The translations under genes and the position numbers were made by a program. A stretch of DNA of 58,161 nt from Streptomyces albospinus (GTDB lineage: Bacteria > Actinomycetota > Actinomycetes > Streptomycetales > Streptomycetaceae): positions 1 to 58,161 of the forward strand of contig NZ_BMRP01000042.1 of assembly GCF_014648695.1 (NCBI RefSeq). Reading direction: 5' to 3'. Below, in pieces: positions 25,121-33,211 of this stretch. Position 1 is the first letter of the stretch, and every line of letters begins with the position of its first letter. Under the pieces are notes generated by a model. The model had not been told where the DNA came from and did not search any database. It worked only from the letters and a program-made list of their open reading frames with translations.

Positions 25121-25582
25121 ATGGCCACGCTCCCGACGCTCCCGGTACCGGACTCCGACCTGCTCCGCCTCGACCACCAGGTCTGCTTCTCCCTGCATGC
25201 CGCCTCGCGCGCATTCGGCAGCGTCTACCGGGACGCCCTCAAGGAGCTGGGGCTCACGTATCCCCAGTACCTGGTCATGCTGGTGCTGTGGGAGCACGGC
25301 CCGGAGCCGGTGAAGAGCATCGGCGAGCGGCTGCGGTTGGACTCCGGCACGCTCTCGCCGCTGCTCAAGCGGCTGGAGGCGGCCGGACTGGTGCACCGCG
25401 AGCGCAGCCCCGAGGACGAGCGGTCCGTGACCATCCGGCTCACCGAGGCCGGCGAGGCCCTGCGGGAGCGGGCGCTGCCGGTACCGCGCCGGATCATGGC
25501 GGCCACCGGCCTGACGGTCGACGAACTCCGCACCCTGCGCAGCCTGTTGGGACGGGTCACCGGCGCGCTCGACGAAGCCTGA
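25121..25582 (+). CDS. ohrR: MarR-family peroxide-sensing repressor OhrR
   Basis: A 153-residue MarR repressor. The redox-active cysteine of OhrR is present at Cys22 in LDHQVCFSLH, and TYPQYLVMLVLWE, SGTLSPLLKRLEAAGLV and the wing RSPEDERSVTIRLTEAG are family hallmarks. It has only this cysteine, as in one-Cys OhrR proteins that respond through mixed disulfide formation. It is divergent from ohr. Confidence 0.92.
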   Translation: MATLPTLPVPDSDLLRLDHQVCFSLHAASRAFGSVYRDALKELGLTYPQYLVMLVLWEHGPEPVKSIGERLRLDSGTLSPLLKRLEAAGLVHRERSPEDERSVTIRLTEAGEALRERALPVPRRIMAATGLTVDELRTLRSLLGRVTGALDEA

Positions 25583-25592
25583 GACCACCGGC

Positions 25593-25620
25593 GGTGCCGC
25601 ACGGGCCCTCGGGCGGCACC
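25593..25620 (+). terminator. hairpin after ohrR
   Basis: GGTGCCG at 25593-25599 pairs with CGGCACC at 25614-25620 around a GC-rich loop that can itself pair (GGGCCC). It lies ten bases past the ohrR stop. The rest of 25621-25880 should hold the promoter of the following operon; GTATAAAG at about 25787-25794 is a possible -10 region. Confidence 0.6.
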
Positions 25621-25880
25621 CTCCGACGCTCCACCGGCCTTCGCCCGTACCCCCCGGGACTCCGAGGCGTTAGACAGCAAGCCGCCTTCCGCGGAGCGCA
25701 CCGTCCGCACGCATGCCTCTCGCCCGCTCCGGCGCGCCCATCACCCCTTTGAGCTACCACGGTTGGGGAGCGCCCAGGACAAAGGCGTATAAAGGGTGGC
25801 CAAACCAGCCGGAACCACCGGCGAAATCCGGCCCAGGGCGCGGTTGGCAGCATCGCCTACGAACAGCGGAGGAGCGCCAC

Positions 25881-26114
25881 GTGAATGCGGCAGAAGTTGT
25901 CAACACCTTGCTGGAGGAACGATTCGGGGTCACGCCGGGGGAGGTCACCGAGGGCACCGCGCTGCGCAGCCTGCGACTGGACTCCCTCGCCCTGGAGGAG
26001 CTCCGGGTGCTCATCGAGGAGCAGCTGGACGTCGATCTCGAAGAGGTGTCGCTGACCTCGCGTGACACCGTGGGTCAGCTGGTGGCGGCCATCGACGGCA
26101 AAGTCACGGCGTGA
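25881..26114 (+). CDS. acyl carrier protein
   Basis: A 77-residue carrier protein. Helix 2 begins at LRLDSLALEELRVLI, with Ser35 as the phosphopantetheine site (LDSLAL instead of the fatty-acid synthase DSL-D type). The start is GTG 25881 with GGAGGAG six bases earlier. The stop overlaps the ketosynthase GTG by four bases. The acidic composition fits. It is distinct from a housekeeping AcpP by its surroundings and probably serves only this operon. Confidence 0.85.
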   Translation: MNAAEVVNTLLEERFGVTPGEVTEGTALRSLRLDSLALEELRVLIEEQLDVDLEEVSLTSRDTVGQLVAAIDGKVTA

Positions 26115-27352
26115 CTGCCCGGCGGAAGCCGTTCGCCGCGGCCGTGACCGGACTGGGCCTGGTGACCGCGGCGGGCGTGGGGACGAAGGCCACCTGGCAT
26201 TCCATCACCCATGACACCGTGCCCGGCGGGGTGTCGTACCAGGACGAACTCGCCGATCTCCCCTGCGACTTCATGTATATGGCCACGGATCTGGACACCA
26301 CCGAGCTGCTCGGGGTGGCCACCCGGCGGCTGATGGACCGCTTCTCGCAGCTCGCGGTGATCGCCGCGCGGGAGGCGGTCGGCGATGCCGGCCTGGACCC
26401 GGAGAGCTGGGACCGCAGCCGGGTCGCCGTGGTCATCGGCTCCGCGCACGGCGGGCTGCCGTTCTACGACCAGCAGTTCACCGCCATGACAGGGCGCGGC
26501 GCCCGGCGGGTGTCCCCCAAACTCGCCCCGCTGACCGTGATCAACAGCGCCGCCAGCAGCGTCTGCATGGATCTCGGCGCGCAGGGCCCCAGTCTGGGGG
26601 TGGCGACGGCCTGCTCCTCCGGGACCGTCGCGGTGGGTACCGCGCATCAGCTGCTGCGCGCCGGGGTCTGCGACATCGCCATCGCGGGCGGCGCGGAGTC
26701 GGTGCTGTCCCGGCTGCTGATCGCCAGCGCCTGCCAGATGAAGGCGGTCTCCACCCGGCGCGACGATCCGGCCACCGCCTGCCGGCCCTTCGACGTGGAC
26801 CGGGACGGTTTCGTCGTCGGCGAGGGCGCGGGGCTGCTGGTGATGGAGCGACCGGAGGACGCCAGGGCCCGCCGGGCGCCGATCCGCGCGCGGATCGCGG
26901 GGTACGGCGCGTCCAGCGATGCGTATGCCGCGGTGGCGCCGGATCCGGAGGGCAAGGGCATCGAGCAGGCGCTGCGCACCGCGATGGCGGACGCGGACGT
27001 GCAGGGCGGCGACGTCGGTCATGTGAACGCGCACGGCACCTCGACCGTCGTCAACGACCACGTGGAGGCGATGATGTTGCAGCGGGTGCTCGGCGATCAT
27101 CCGCTGGTCACCTCCACCAAGGCGATGACCGGGCACACGCTGGGCGCCGCCGGCGGCATCGAGACCGCGCTGACGGTGCTCGCCCTGGAGGAGCAACTGG
27201 TGCCGCACACCGCCAATCTGACGGTGCCCGATCCCCGTATCCCGATCGAGGTCGTCCGCGCGGAGCCGCGGCGGGCGGCGTTCGACTGCGCGGTGAAGAC
27301 CTCGCTGGGCTTCGGGGGCCACAACGCTGCGCTGGTCCTGACCCGCAGCTAG
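26111..27352 (+). CDS. beta-ketoacyl-ACP synthase (KAS II/FabF type)
   Basis: A 413-residue ketosynthase that would condense acyl and malonyl units on the carrier protein. The Cys-His-His triad is complete: Cys168 in ATACSSGT, His308 in NAHGTST and His342 in KAMTGHTLGAAGG, with Lys337. The GTG start overlaps the carrier gene in GTGA. Sequence between (for example GAHGGLPFYDQQFTAM-like segments at 112-127) differs from primary FabF, and no chain-length factor, ketoreductase or acyltransferase gene is next to it. It fits a specialised decarboxylative condensing enzyme. Confidence 0.88.
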   Translation: MTARRKPFAAAVTGLGLVTAAGVGTKATWHSITHDTVPGGVSYQDELADLPCDFMYMATDLDTTELLGVATRRLMDRFSQLAVIAAREAVGDAGLDPESWDRSRVAVVIGSAHGGLPFYDQQFTAMTGRGARRVSPKLAPLTVINSAASSVCMDLGAQGPSLGVATACSSGTVAVGTAHQLLRAGVCDIAIAGGAESVLSRLLIASACQMKAVSTRRDDPATACRPFDVDRDGFVVGEGAGLLVMERPEDARARRAPIRARIAGYGASSDAYAAVAPDPEGKGIEQALRTAMADADVQGGDVGHVNAHGTSTVVNDHVEAMMLQRVLGDHPLVTSTKAMTGHTLGAAGGIETALTVLALEEQLVPHTANLTVPDPRIPIEVVRAEPRRAAFDCAVKTSLGFGGHNAALVLTRS

Positions 27353-27396
27353 CGCACCCCGACCGCAGAAGCCGGTCTCGCCGGGAAGGAAGAGCC

Positions 27397-28296
27397 ATGA
27401 ACGAGGAATCGATCCGCTCGTTGTCGGTGCGCGGGGTGTCGTATGCGTACCGGCTGTTGCGGCACCCGGAGCCGGTCACCGAGCCCGCGCTGGTGCTCGG
27501 CGGCGCGTTGCAGGGGATGTTCGGCTGGCCGCAGATGGACGAGGAGCTGGGGCCGGTGGCGGATGTGGTGACCGCCGATCTGCCCGGTATGGGCGGTGCG
27601 GAACCGCTGCCGCCGGGGCCGAGCATGGAGGTGCTCTGCGCCGCGATCCTGGCCGTCATCGACGATCTCGGCGCCCCGCGGATCAACCTCTTCGGCTTCT
27701 CCTACGGCGCGGGCATCGCCTTCAGCTGCGCCCAGCGCTTCCCGGCCCGGATCGCCCGGCTCGTGCTCGGCGGCGTACCGGCAGATGTCGGCGACCCCCA
27801 GGTGCACGCGTGGCAGCAGGCCGCCGAGCACCTCTCGCAGGGGGACGCCGCCGCCTTCGCCACCCTGGCCGCCGAAGGGCTGCTCTGCCTCGACGAACGC
27901 CGGTACGTCGCCCGCCGGAGGCTGGCTTTCCGCTATGTCCGGCGGGCGATGCTCCAGGCGGCGCTGTACTCGCCGCACGCCGTGGATTCACTGCGCCGGG
28001 CGCTGACCGACCGGCCGGACTTCGCCGGCGGGCTGTCCGGCATCCCCACCCTGGTCTTCAGCGGCGAGCACGACACGGTGACCGCCCCGGACCGGCAGCG
28101 TGCCTTCGCGGCCACTATCGGGGGCAGTCGCTTCCTGACGATCCCCGACGCGGACCACTGGGTGGTGCTCGAACGTCCGCAGGAGGTCGCGGAGTTGACC
28201 GCCCGCTTCTTCACGGACGAACCGCTGGAGACGGCGCCGGCGCTGGTCCCGGCGGCACGCCCCGAGCGGGCCGCGGGGGATCCGGCGTGCGTATGA
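27397..28296 (+). CDS. alpha/beta hydrolase, possible acyl-release enzyme
   Basis: A 299-residue alpha/beta hydrolase with the triad Ser102 (FGFSYGAG), Asp226 (SGEHDTV) and His254 (DADHWVVL). The oxyanion region is VLGGALQGMFGWPQ, unlike the HG of esterases. A helical lid lies around 140-200. It is 44 bases after the ketosynthase gene with its own AAGGAAG site. It may free or hydrolyse the condensed acyl chain from the carrier protein, acting like a type II thioesterase; the substrate is unknown. Confidence 0.75.
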   Translation: MNEESIRSLSVRGVSYAYRLLRHPEPVTEPALVLGGALQGMFGWPQMDEELGPVADVVTADLPGMGGAEPLPPGPSMEVLCAAILAVIDDLGAPRINLFGFSYGAGIAFSCAQRFPARIARLVLGGVPADVGDPQVHAWQQAAEHLSQGDAAAFATLAAEGLLCLDERRYVARRRLAFRYVRRAMLQAALYSPHAVDSLRRALTDRPDFAGGLSGIPTLVFSGEHDTVTAPDRQRAFAATIGGSRFLTIPDADHWVVLERPQEVAELTARFFTDEPLETAPALVPAARPERAAGDPACV

Positions 28297-28399
28297 GGCG
28301 GACGGCGTGCGCCGCGCCCGTCGCCGTACGCGACAGCGGCAGGTGCCCCCGGCGTCCGCAAGGGCACCCGCACCGTGGCCCCGAGGAGGGGGCATTCCT

Positions 28400-29251
28400 G
28401 TGAACCCGCACTCCGACACCCTGACCGAGGCCGCCGACGGCCGGACGGCGCTGCGCATGGAGCGGCGGCTGACGCATCCGCCCCACGAGGTCTGGACGGC
28501 GCTCACCGACCCGGCGCGGGTGGGGCAGTGGTTCCCCTGCGATGTCGCGGTCGAGCTACGGGCCGGCGGCACGATCACCTTTCTCATGCCGCAGGTGAGC
28601 GGGCCCGCCATGACCGGTACGGTCACCGACGCCGAGGAACCCCGGCTGTACGGCTTCACCTGGGGCGATGACCGGCTGCGCTGGGAGATCGCGCCGGAGG
28701 CGGACGGCTCGCTGCTGACCTTGGTGCACACCTTCGGCGACCGGTTCGGCGCCGCCAGCTTCGCGTCCGGCTGGCACCTGTGCATGACGGCGCTCTCGCA
28801 GCTGCTCGACGGTGAGTCGCCGGCCGTGGAGCCCGACTCGGGCGAGCTGCACGAGGCGTATCTGGAGCAGTTCGATCTCGGGCACGGGGCCGTGGAGGAG
28901 ACGGCGGAGGGGCCGCGGATCCGTTTCGAGCGGCAGTTGGTACGGCCCGCGGAGACGGTGTGGGCGGTGCTGACCGGGGGTGACGAGCCGGCCACGGGTG
29001 AGCGCGCCCCGGAGGGATTCGCCTCAAGGACGACACCGGCCGGGCCGGTCATCGAAGTACGGGAGCCGTCCGTTCTCGCCTACCGCTGCCGTCCGGAGGG
29101 GACGGTCCGCTGGGAGCTGGGCCGGGGCACCGGGCACGGCGCCCGCCTGGTCCTGACGCAGACCGGGCCGCGGGGCGCCGACGCGGAGGCGGCGCGGGAT
29201 GCCTGGCACGACCGCATCGAGCATCTGGCGGCACGGCTGCTGGAGGACTGA
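28400..29251 (+). CDS. tandem SRPBCC (AHSA1-like) domain protein
   Basis: A 283-residue protein with two START/Bet v1-like domains. The first, residues 15-145, shows MERRLTHPPHEVWTALTDPA, VGQWFPCDVAV and WHLCMTALSQLLDG. The second, 170-283, repeats the pattern with FERQLVRPAETVWAVLTGGD but lacks the first domain's central part and looks shorter. SRPBCC folds bind hydrophobic ligands, and some act as polyketide cyclases. GTG 28400 follows GAGGAGGGGG. It is 103 bases after the hydrolase gene, which may be the end of the same operon. Its role there is inferred. Confidence 0.72.
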   Translation: MNPHSDTLTEAADGRTALRMERRLTHPPHEVWTALTDPARVGQWFPCDVAVELRAGGTITFLMPQVSGPAMTGTVTDAEEPRLYGFTWGDDRLRWEIAPEADGSLLTLVHTFGDRFGAASFASGWHLCMTALSQLLDGESPAVEPDSGELHEAYLEQFDLGHGAVEETAEGPRIRFERQLVRPAETVWAVLTGGDEPATGERAPEGFASRTTPAGPVIEVREPSVLAYRCRPEGTVRWELGRGTGHGARLVLTQTGPRGADAEAARDAWHDRIEHLAARLLED

Positions 29252-29276
29252 GCGGCACCCGCGAGGGGGCGCCGGG

Positions 29277-29381
29277 GGTGTGACCCGGGCAACTCGGCGG
29301 CCCGTCCGGAGGGGGCCGCGCGGGCCGTATCCGGTGATGCCGGGCACGCGACGTACGTCACGTACGAACGCGGCTAGTCGA
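29277..29381 (+). promoter_or_regulatory. 105-nt conserved element, copy A, upstream of a transglycosylase gene
   Basis: The element starts GGTGTGACCC and ends CTAGTCGA. Copy B at 30860-30964 is the same length and agrees at most positions. Shared parts are GTGACCC-x-GGCAACT, GGGGGCCG, a CGGGCC run, CCGGGCACGCGACGTACG and the repeat CGTACG-TCA-CGTACG. It lies 70 bases before a promoter-like sequence. It could be an operator region or part of a transcribed RNA structure. Confidence 0.7.
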
Positions 29382-29450
29382 TAACGATCCGGTGTACGCC
29401 CTGAATTCCGGCATTTATATCGGGCATTTCGCCCTTACGCACGAAGATGG

Positions 29451-29625
29451 GTAGTACACGGCATCTTTGCCACCATCCCGGGCCGGCGCTAACCATGTTT
29501 CCGGTAGCACCGAGAACGAGCCTGCGGACTCCGCCAGAGCGGCGAGCGCGGCACTGACCCTCGGTCCTCATGGGCCACCGAAGGCCACTCACCCGCCACC
29601 CAGCCCTGGAAGAGGTTAGTTCCGC
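29451..29625 (+). promoter_or_regulatory. conserved leader of transglycosylase A
   Basis: From GTAGTACA at 29451-29458 to the ATG the sequence aligns with the leader of the second copy. Conserved blocks are TTGCCAC, TAACCATG, ACCGAG (29509-29514) and CTCGGT (29560-29565), the last two complementary. The likely -10 is around TAGTAC, giving an untranslated leader of about 165 bases. The AT-rich stretch 29400-29460 supports a promoter here. A ribosome binding site GGAAGAGG is shared. Confidence 0.6.
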
Positions 29626-30321
29626 ATGCCGATACCCAGCTTCTCCCTGCCCCGCACCGCCCGCTTCACCCGCACGCACAAGGTCTCCGCGGCGCTGGTG
29701 GCCACTGCGAGCTGCGCGGCGGCCCTCGCCCTGACCGCGGCGCCGAGCAACGCCGCCGCCCCGGCCGCCCACGCGTCGGCCGCGGTCAAGCCGGTCGCCG
29801 CCAACGGCCTGCCGGTCGTGGCGAAGGCGAAGGCGGCCGAGGACAAGAAGCAGGAGAGCGTGTCCGTCGCGGACAGCCTGAAGGTCACCGCCGTCGCCGA
29901 GCAGGGCCACGCCGCCCAGCAGGCCGCCAGCCGTTCGACGGAGCGCGCGGAGATAGCGCCGCCGAAGGAGGCCGCGCCCAAGCCGGCCGCCCCGCGCTAC
30001 GCGGACAACCTGGACGGCTGGATCCGCCAGGCGCTGGACATCATGAAGTCCAAGGGCATCCCCGGTAGCTACGAGGGCCTGCACCGCAACATCATGCGCG
30101 AGTCCAGCGGCAACCCCAACGCCGTCAACGACTGGGACATCAACGCGCAGAACGGCATTCCCTCAAAGGGCCTGCTCCAGGTGATCCAGCCCACCTTCGA
30201 GACCTACCACGTCGCCGGCACCGCCGACAACCTCACCGACCCGGTGGCCAACATCACCGCCGCGGCCAACTACGCCGCCCACCGCTACGGCTCCATCGAC
30301 AACGTCAACTCCGCCTACTGA
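29626..30321 (+). CDS. secreted transglycosylase, SLT domain, copy A
   Basis: A 231-residue exported protein. The signal peptide (residues 1-48, THKVSAALVATAS, AAALALTAAPSNAAA) is followed by a 75-residue alanine/lysine-rich linker and a lysozyme-like lytic transglycosylase domain from residue 125. The catalytic acid is Glu159 in RNIMRESSGNPNAVN. GLLQVIQPTFETYHVAG and ITAAANYAAHRYGS are typical of the family. It cleaves peptidoglycan outside the cell. The last 107 residues differ from copy B at only five positions by my reading, so the duplication is fairly recent or under strong constraint. Confidence 0.88.
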   Translation: MPIPSFSLPRTARFTRTHKVSAALVATASCAAALALTAAPSNAAAPAAHASAAVKPVAANGLPVVAKAKAAEDKKQESVSVADSLKVTAVAEQGHAAQQAASRSTERAEIAPPKEAAPKPAAPRYADNLDGWIRQALDIMKSKGIPGSYEGLHRNIMRESSGNPNAVNDWDINAQNGIPSKGLLQVIQPTFETYHVAGTADNLTDPVANITAAANYAAHRYGSIDNVNSAY

Positions 30322-30381
30322 GCGGGAGAACCGAGCCGGCGCGCCCCACCGGTGCCCTGCATCGGAGAAGCACCTCCACGG

Positions 30382-30430
30382 CAACGGCAATGGCCCTGAC
30401 CGCACTTCGCGGTCAGGGCCATTGCCGTTG
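30382..30430. terminator. 22-bp perfect hairpin
   Basis: Bases 30382-30403 are exactly complementary to 30409-30430 around the loop ACTTC. It sits between transglycosylase A (plus) and the small secreted protein gene (minus) and would work for both. It is the strongest stem in the window. Confidence 0.85.
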
Positions 30431-30451
30431 GCGTTGATGCCGATGCCGGCT

Positions 30452-30667
30452 TCAGTAGCGGTTCCAGTCTCGCGGCGGGCCGCCGAAGAGGGAGTCGAGG
30501 ACATGGCCGGCGACGCGCAGGCCCTCGCGCTCCCTGGGGGTCAGGGTGCGCTCGTGGTGGCCGCGGTGGTCGCGGTAGTGGTCGACGGGGGCCGCGCCGG
30601 CGGCGCCCGTACCGAGGATTCCGGCGGCGGCGAGAACGGCGAGAACGGCGGCGGAACGACGGAACAT
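30452..30667 (-). CDS. small secreted protein, His/Arg-rich
   Basis: A 71-residue product with GGGGAG before ATG 30667. A signal peptide (AVLAVLAAAGILGTGAAGAAP) leads to a short mature part with DHYRDHRGHHERTLTPRERE and ends FGGPPRDWNRY. The histidine and arginine run could bind metal or wall polymers. The gene lies between the two transglycosylases on the opposite strand. No family is recognised. The remaining interval 30668-30859 holds no other gene. Confidence 0.6.
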   Translation of the reverse strand: MFRRSAAVLAVLAAAGILGTGAAGAAPVDHYRDHRGHHERTLTPREREGLRVAGHVLDSLFGGPPRDWNRY

Positions 30668-30859
30668 AAGCACTCCCCTACGGTGAGTGACGGTTGTGTG
30701 TGGTCTCACTCTCCGGGACCCCCGGGCGAGCCGCAGCCCGACAGCCCGGACGCTGCCACGAACGGACCAGCGGCGCCGCCGCAGGGACGGATCCGCCGGG
30801 GCGCGGCCCTTTCCGCCACCCCCGGAAGGCGAACTAGGCGATTCCGGGCGGCAATTCAG

Positions 30860-30964
30860 GGTGTGACCCAGGCAACTTCCCCGGGGCGCGAAAGGGGGCC
30901 GAACGGGCCCCGGCAGGTGACCCCGGGCACGCGACGTACGTCACGTACGAGTCCGCCTAGTCGA
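30860..30964 (+). promoter_or_regulatory. 105-nt conserved element, copy B
   Basis: Same length and order as copy A at 29277-29381. The right-hand 37 bases, from CCGGGCACGCGACG to CTAGTCGA, are nearly identical, while the GC-rich centre varies. It lies 80 bases before the promoter-like GTAGTACA of transglycosylase B, against 70 in copy A. Confidence 0.7.
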
Positions 30965-31043
30965 CGCCGGGGCGTACCGCGCCGCGAAATACGGGGCGAA
31001 TAACTGAACAAAACGGTCATCGCGCCACATTTCACGATGATAG

Positions 31044-31220
31044 GTAGTACAAGGGGTCATTGCCACGATTCAGGTCGGCCGTTAACCATGGATCCAGTCG
31101 CACCGAGAGCGGGTCTGCGCCCGACGCCCCGAGGGCGAGCGCGACACGAAGAGCCTCGGTCCGAACGCGCCAACGATGGCCGCCTCCCCGTCCCCCGCAC
31201 CTGGAAGAGGTCACCCCCGT
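31044..31220 (+). promoter_or_regulatory. conserved leader of transglycosylase B
   Basis: From GTAGTACA at 31044-31051 to the ATG at 31221 is 177 bases, against 175 in copy A. TTGCCAC, TTAACCATG, ACCGAG (31102-31107) and CTCGGT (31155-31160) are kept. The complementary ACCGAG/CTCGGT pair is conserved while the intervening sequence varies, which suggests a hairpin in the leader RNA. Confidence 0.6.
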
Positions 31221-31877
31221 ATGCCCGGTTTCACCCTGCCCCGCGCTGCCCGCATCGCCCGTATCACCCGTACCCACAAGGTCGCCGTGGCCGTTCTCGC
31301 CGCCGCCGGCGCCACCACGGGCCTGGCCGTCACCGCGGCCCCCGTCAACGCCGCCCCGGCCGCGCACGCCTCCGCCGCGGTCAAGCCGGTCAGCGCCAGC
31401 GGGATGCCCGCCAAGGCCGACAGCGCCAAGGTGGAGCGCCCGGTGCGCGCGTCCGTCGCCGACCGCATCAAGGTCACCGCGGTCGCCAAGCAGGACCGCG
31501 CCGCCGAGCAGGCCGCCAGCCGTTCCGCCGAGCGTCCGGCCGCCCCCAAGAAGTACGCCGACAACCTCGACGGCTGGATCCGCCAGGCGCTGGACATCAT
31601 GAAGTCCAAGGGCATACCGGGCAGCTACGAGGGCCTGCACCGCAACATCATGCGCGAGTCCAGCGGCAACCCCAACGCGGTCAACGGCTGGGACGTCAAC
31701 GCCGTCAACGGCTGCCCGTCGAAGGGCCTGCTCCAGGTGATCCAGCCCACCTTCGAGGCCTACCACGTCGCCGGCACCGCCGACAACCTCACCGACCCGG
31801 TGGCCAACATCACCGCCGCGGCCAACTACGCCGCCCACCGCTACGGCTCCATCGACAACGTCAACTCCGCCTACTGA
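31221..31877 (+). CDS. secreted transglycosylase, SLT domain, copy B
   Basis: A 218-residue paralogue of the gene at 29626. Signal peptide (KVAVAVLAAAGATTGLAVTA), a linker 14 residues shorter than in copy A, and the same C-terminal lysozyme-like domain with the catalytic glutamate in RESSGNP. Differences in the domain include NGWDVNAVNGCPSKG, which introduces one cysteine. The start ATG 31221 follows the same GGAAGAGG leader end as copy A. The two enzymes are probably under the same control and partly redundant. Confidence 0.88.
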   Translation: MPGFTLPRAARIARITRTHKVAVAVLAAAGATTGLAVTAAPVNAAPAAHASAAVKPVSASGMPAKADSAKVERPVRASVADRIKVTAVAKQDRAAEQAASRSAERPAAPKKYADNLDGWIRQALDIMKSKGIPGSYEGLHRNIMRESSGNPNAVNGWDVNAVNGCPSKGLLQVIQPTFEAYHVAGTADNLTDPVANITAAANYAAHRYGSIDNVNSAY

Positions 31878-31972
31878 GCCACCGGCGATGAGGGACGCGA
31901 CAAGCGATCCGGCAGGATCGGCATAAGAGAGGGCGAAGCGGCGACATGGCGCGTTCGCCGCTGCGCAGGAGA

Positions 31973-31999
31973 GCGGGCCCCGGCACTGCCGGGGCCCGC
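31973..31999 (+). terminator. 13-bp GC hairpin after transglycosylase B
   Basis: GCGGGCCCCGGCA at 31973-31985 pairs with TGCCGGGGCCCGC at 31987-31999. It lies about 95 bases past the stop. The rest of 31878-32177 has no gene; the last 90 bases are AT-richer (GTATAAGTCTTCTTAT) and should hold the promoter of the lysozyme gene. Confidence 0.7.
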
Positions 32000-32177
32000 C
32001 GGCGTTGCACGCGACAAGCCAGGGCAGCCAGACGGGTGAGATGGCCCGGCCGGTCGGCGGACTGAGGGGCTGTCGGGTCTTGGGTTCCGGCAATTCAGCG
32101 TATAAGTCTTCTTATCGGCAGAATTCTGCTCAAAGGCTGCCGAAACTGACTCAACCGAAGTCCTTCGGAGGCACGCG

Positions 32178-33056
32178 ATGCCCTTGCGCAGATCCGCACC
32201 GGCCCGCCGTACGGTCCCCCTCACGGCCGGAACTCTCGTTTCCCTCTTCTCCGTGCTCGCACTGCCGCTCGTCCTGCCCGGCACCGCCACCGCGTCGCCG
32301 GACGCCGGGAAGACGCCCGCCCACCCCGAGCAGGACTGGATGGGTTCCACCATCGCCATGCACGAGGGCATCGAGCAGGCCGCCGACTCCGAGCCGCGGG
32401 GCGCCTGGTCGAAGAAGGCCGTGGCCGGTGTCGATGTCTCCAGCCACAACGGCAGGGTCAACTGGCGGAGGCTGCGCCGGCACGGGGTGCGGTTCGCCTA
32501 CGTCAAGGCGACGGAGGGCACCAGCTACACGAACCCCTACTTCAGCCAGCAGTACCACGGCTCGTACCACGCGGACATGATCCACGGGGCCTATCACTTC
32601 GCGCTGCCGGACCACTCCGGCGGTGCCACGCAGGCGAGGTTCTTCGCACACCACGGCGGCGGCTGGTCGCGGGACGGCAGGACGCTGCCCGGTGCGCTGG
32701 ACATGGAGTACAACCCCTACGGCGCGACCTGCTACGGCAAGAGCCATGCGGGGATGGTGAACTGGATCGGGGACTTCGTCCGGGCCTACCGGGCGGAGAC
32801 CGGCCGCGACGCGGTCATCTACACCTCGAACAACTGGTGGAAGCGCTGCACCGGCAATTCGGCCCGCTTCGGCCGGACGAACCCGCTGTGGATCCCCCAC
32901 TACGGCGGCGGCGTCGGCACGCTGCCGGGCAGCTGGCGATTCCACAGCATCTGGCAGCACACCTCCTCGGGGCACACCGTCGGGGACCACAACCGCTTCA
33001 ACGGGACGTACGGCAGGCTGAAGGTGCTCGCCTACGGGGAGGACGACGACGACTGA
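32178..33056 (+). CDS. secreted GH25 lysozyme
   Basis: A 292-residue exported muramidase of glycoside hydrolase family 25 (Cellosyl-like). Signal peptide to about residue 40; the domain starts at AVAGVDVSSHNG with Asp86, and the catalytic acids are in LDMEYNPY (Asp175, Glu177). AYVKATEGTSYTNPYFS and the C-terminal WQHTSSGHTVGDHNRFNG are typical. It ends with a run of aspartates. It cleaves the MurNAc-GlcNAc bond of peptidoglycan and sits next to the two transglycosylases. Confidence 0.9.
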   Translation: MPLRRSAPARRTVPLTAGTLVSLFSVLALPLVLPGTATASPDAGKTPAHPEQDWMGSTIAMHEGIEQAADSEPRGAWSKKAVAGVDVSSHNGRVNWRRLRRHGVRFAYVKATEGTSYTNPYFSQQYHGSYHADMIHGAYHFALPDHSGGATQARFFAHHGGGWSRDGRTLPGALDMEYNPYGATCYGKSHAGMVNWIGDFVRAYRAETGRDAVIYTSNNWWKRCTGNSARFGRTNPLWIPHYGGGVGTLPGSWRFHSIWQHTSSGHTVGDHNRFNGTYGRLKVLAYGEDDDD

Positions 33057-33211
33057 CCGGGGAGCCTTGCCTGGGGTGAGGCAGCGTCAAGTTCTGCGGG
33101 AGTGCGTGGAATTCGCGTACAACCATCCCCACCCGGCCGGTGTCCAACACGGTGCATCACCATCACGGTGAAATGACCACGCGACGGACACCACCTGACG
33201 GGGGTTTTCCC

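Noticed and set aside
29352..29366. Crp-type site in the CGTACG-TCA-CGTACG repeat
   Set aside because: A Crp site needs GTG-N6-CAC-like spacing, which is not present; the motif is reported as part of the 105-nt element only.
29252..29625. c-di-AMP (ydaO-type) riboswitch before transglycosylase A
   Set aside because: Streptomyces cell-wall hydrolase genes often have one, but I could not find its conserved core blocks, such as GGUGAAUC and the GCUAACCU region, in order. The conserved leader is therefore reported without a class.
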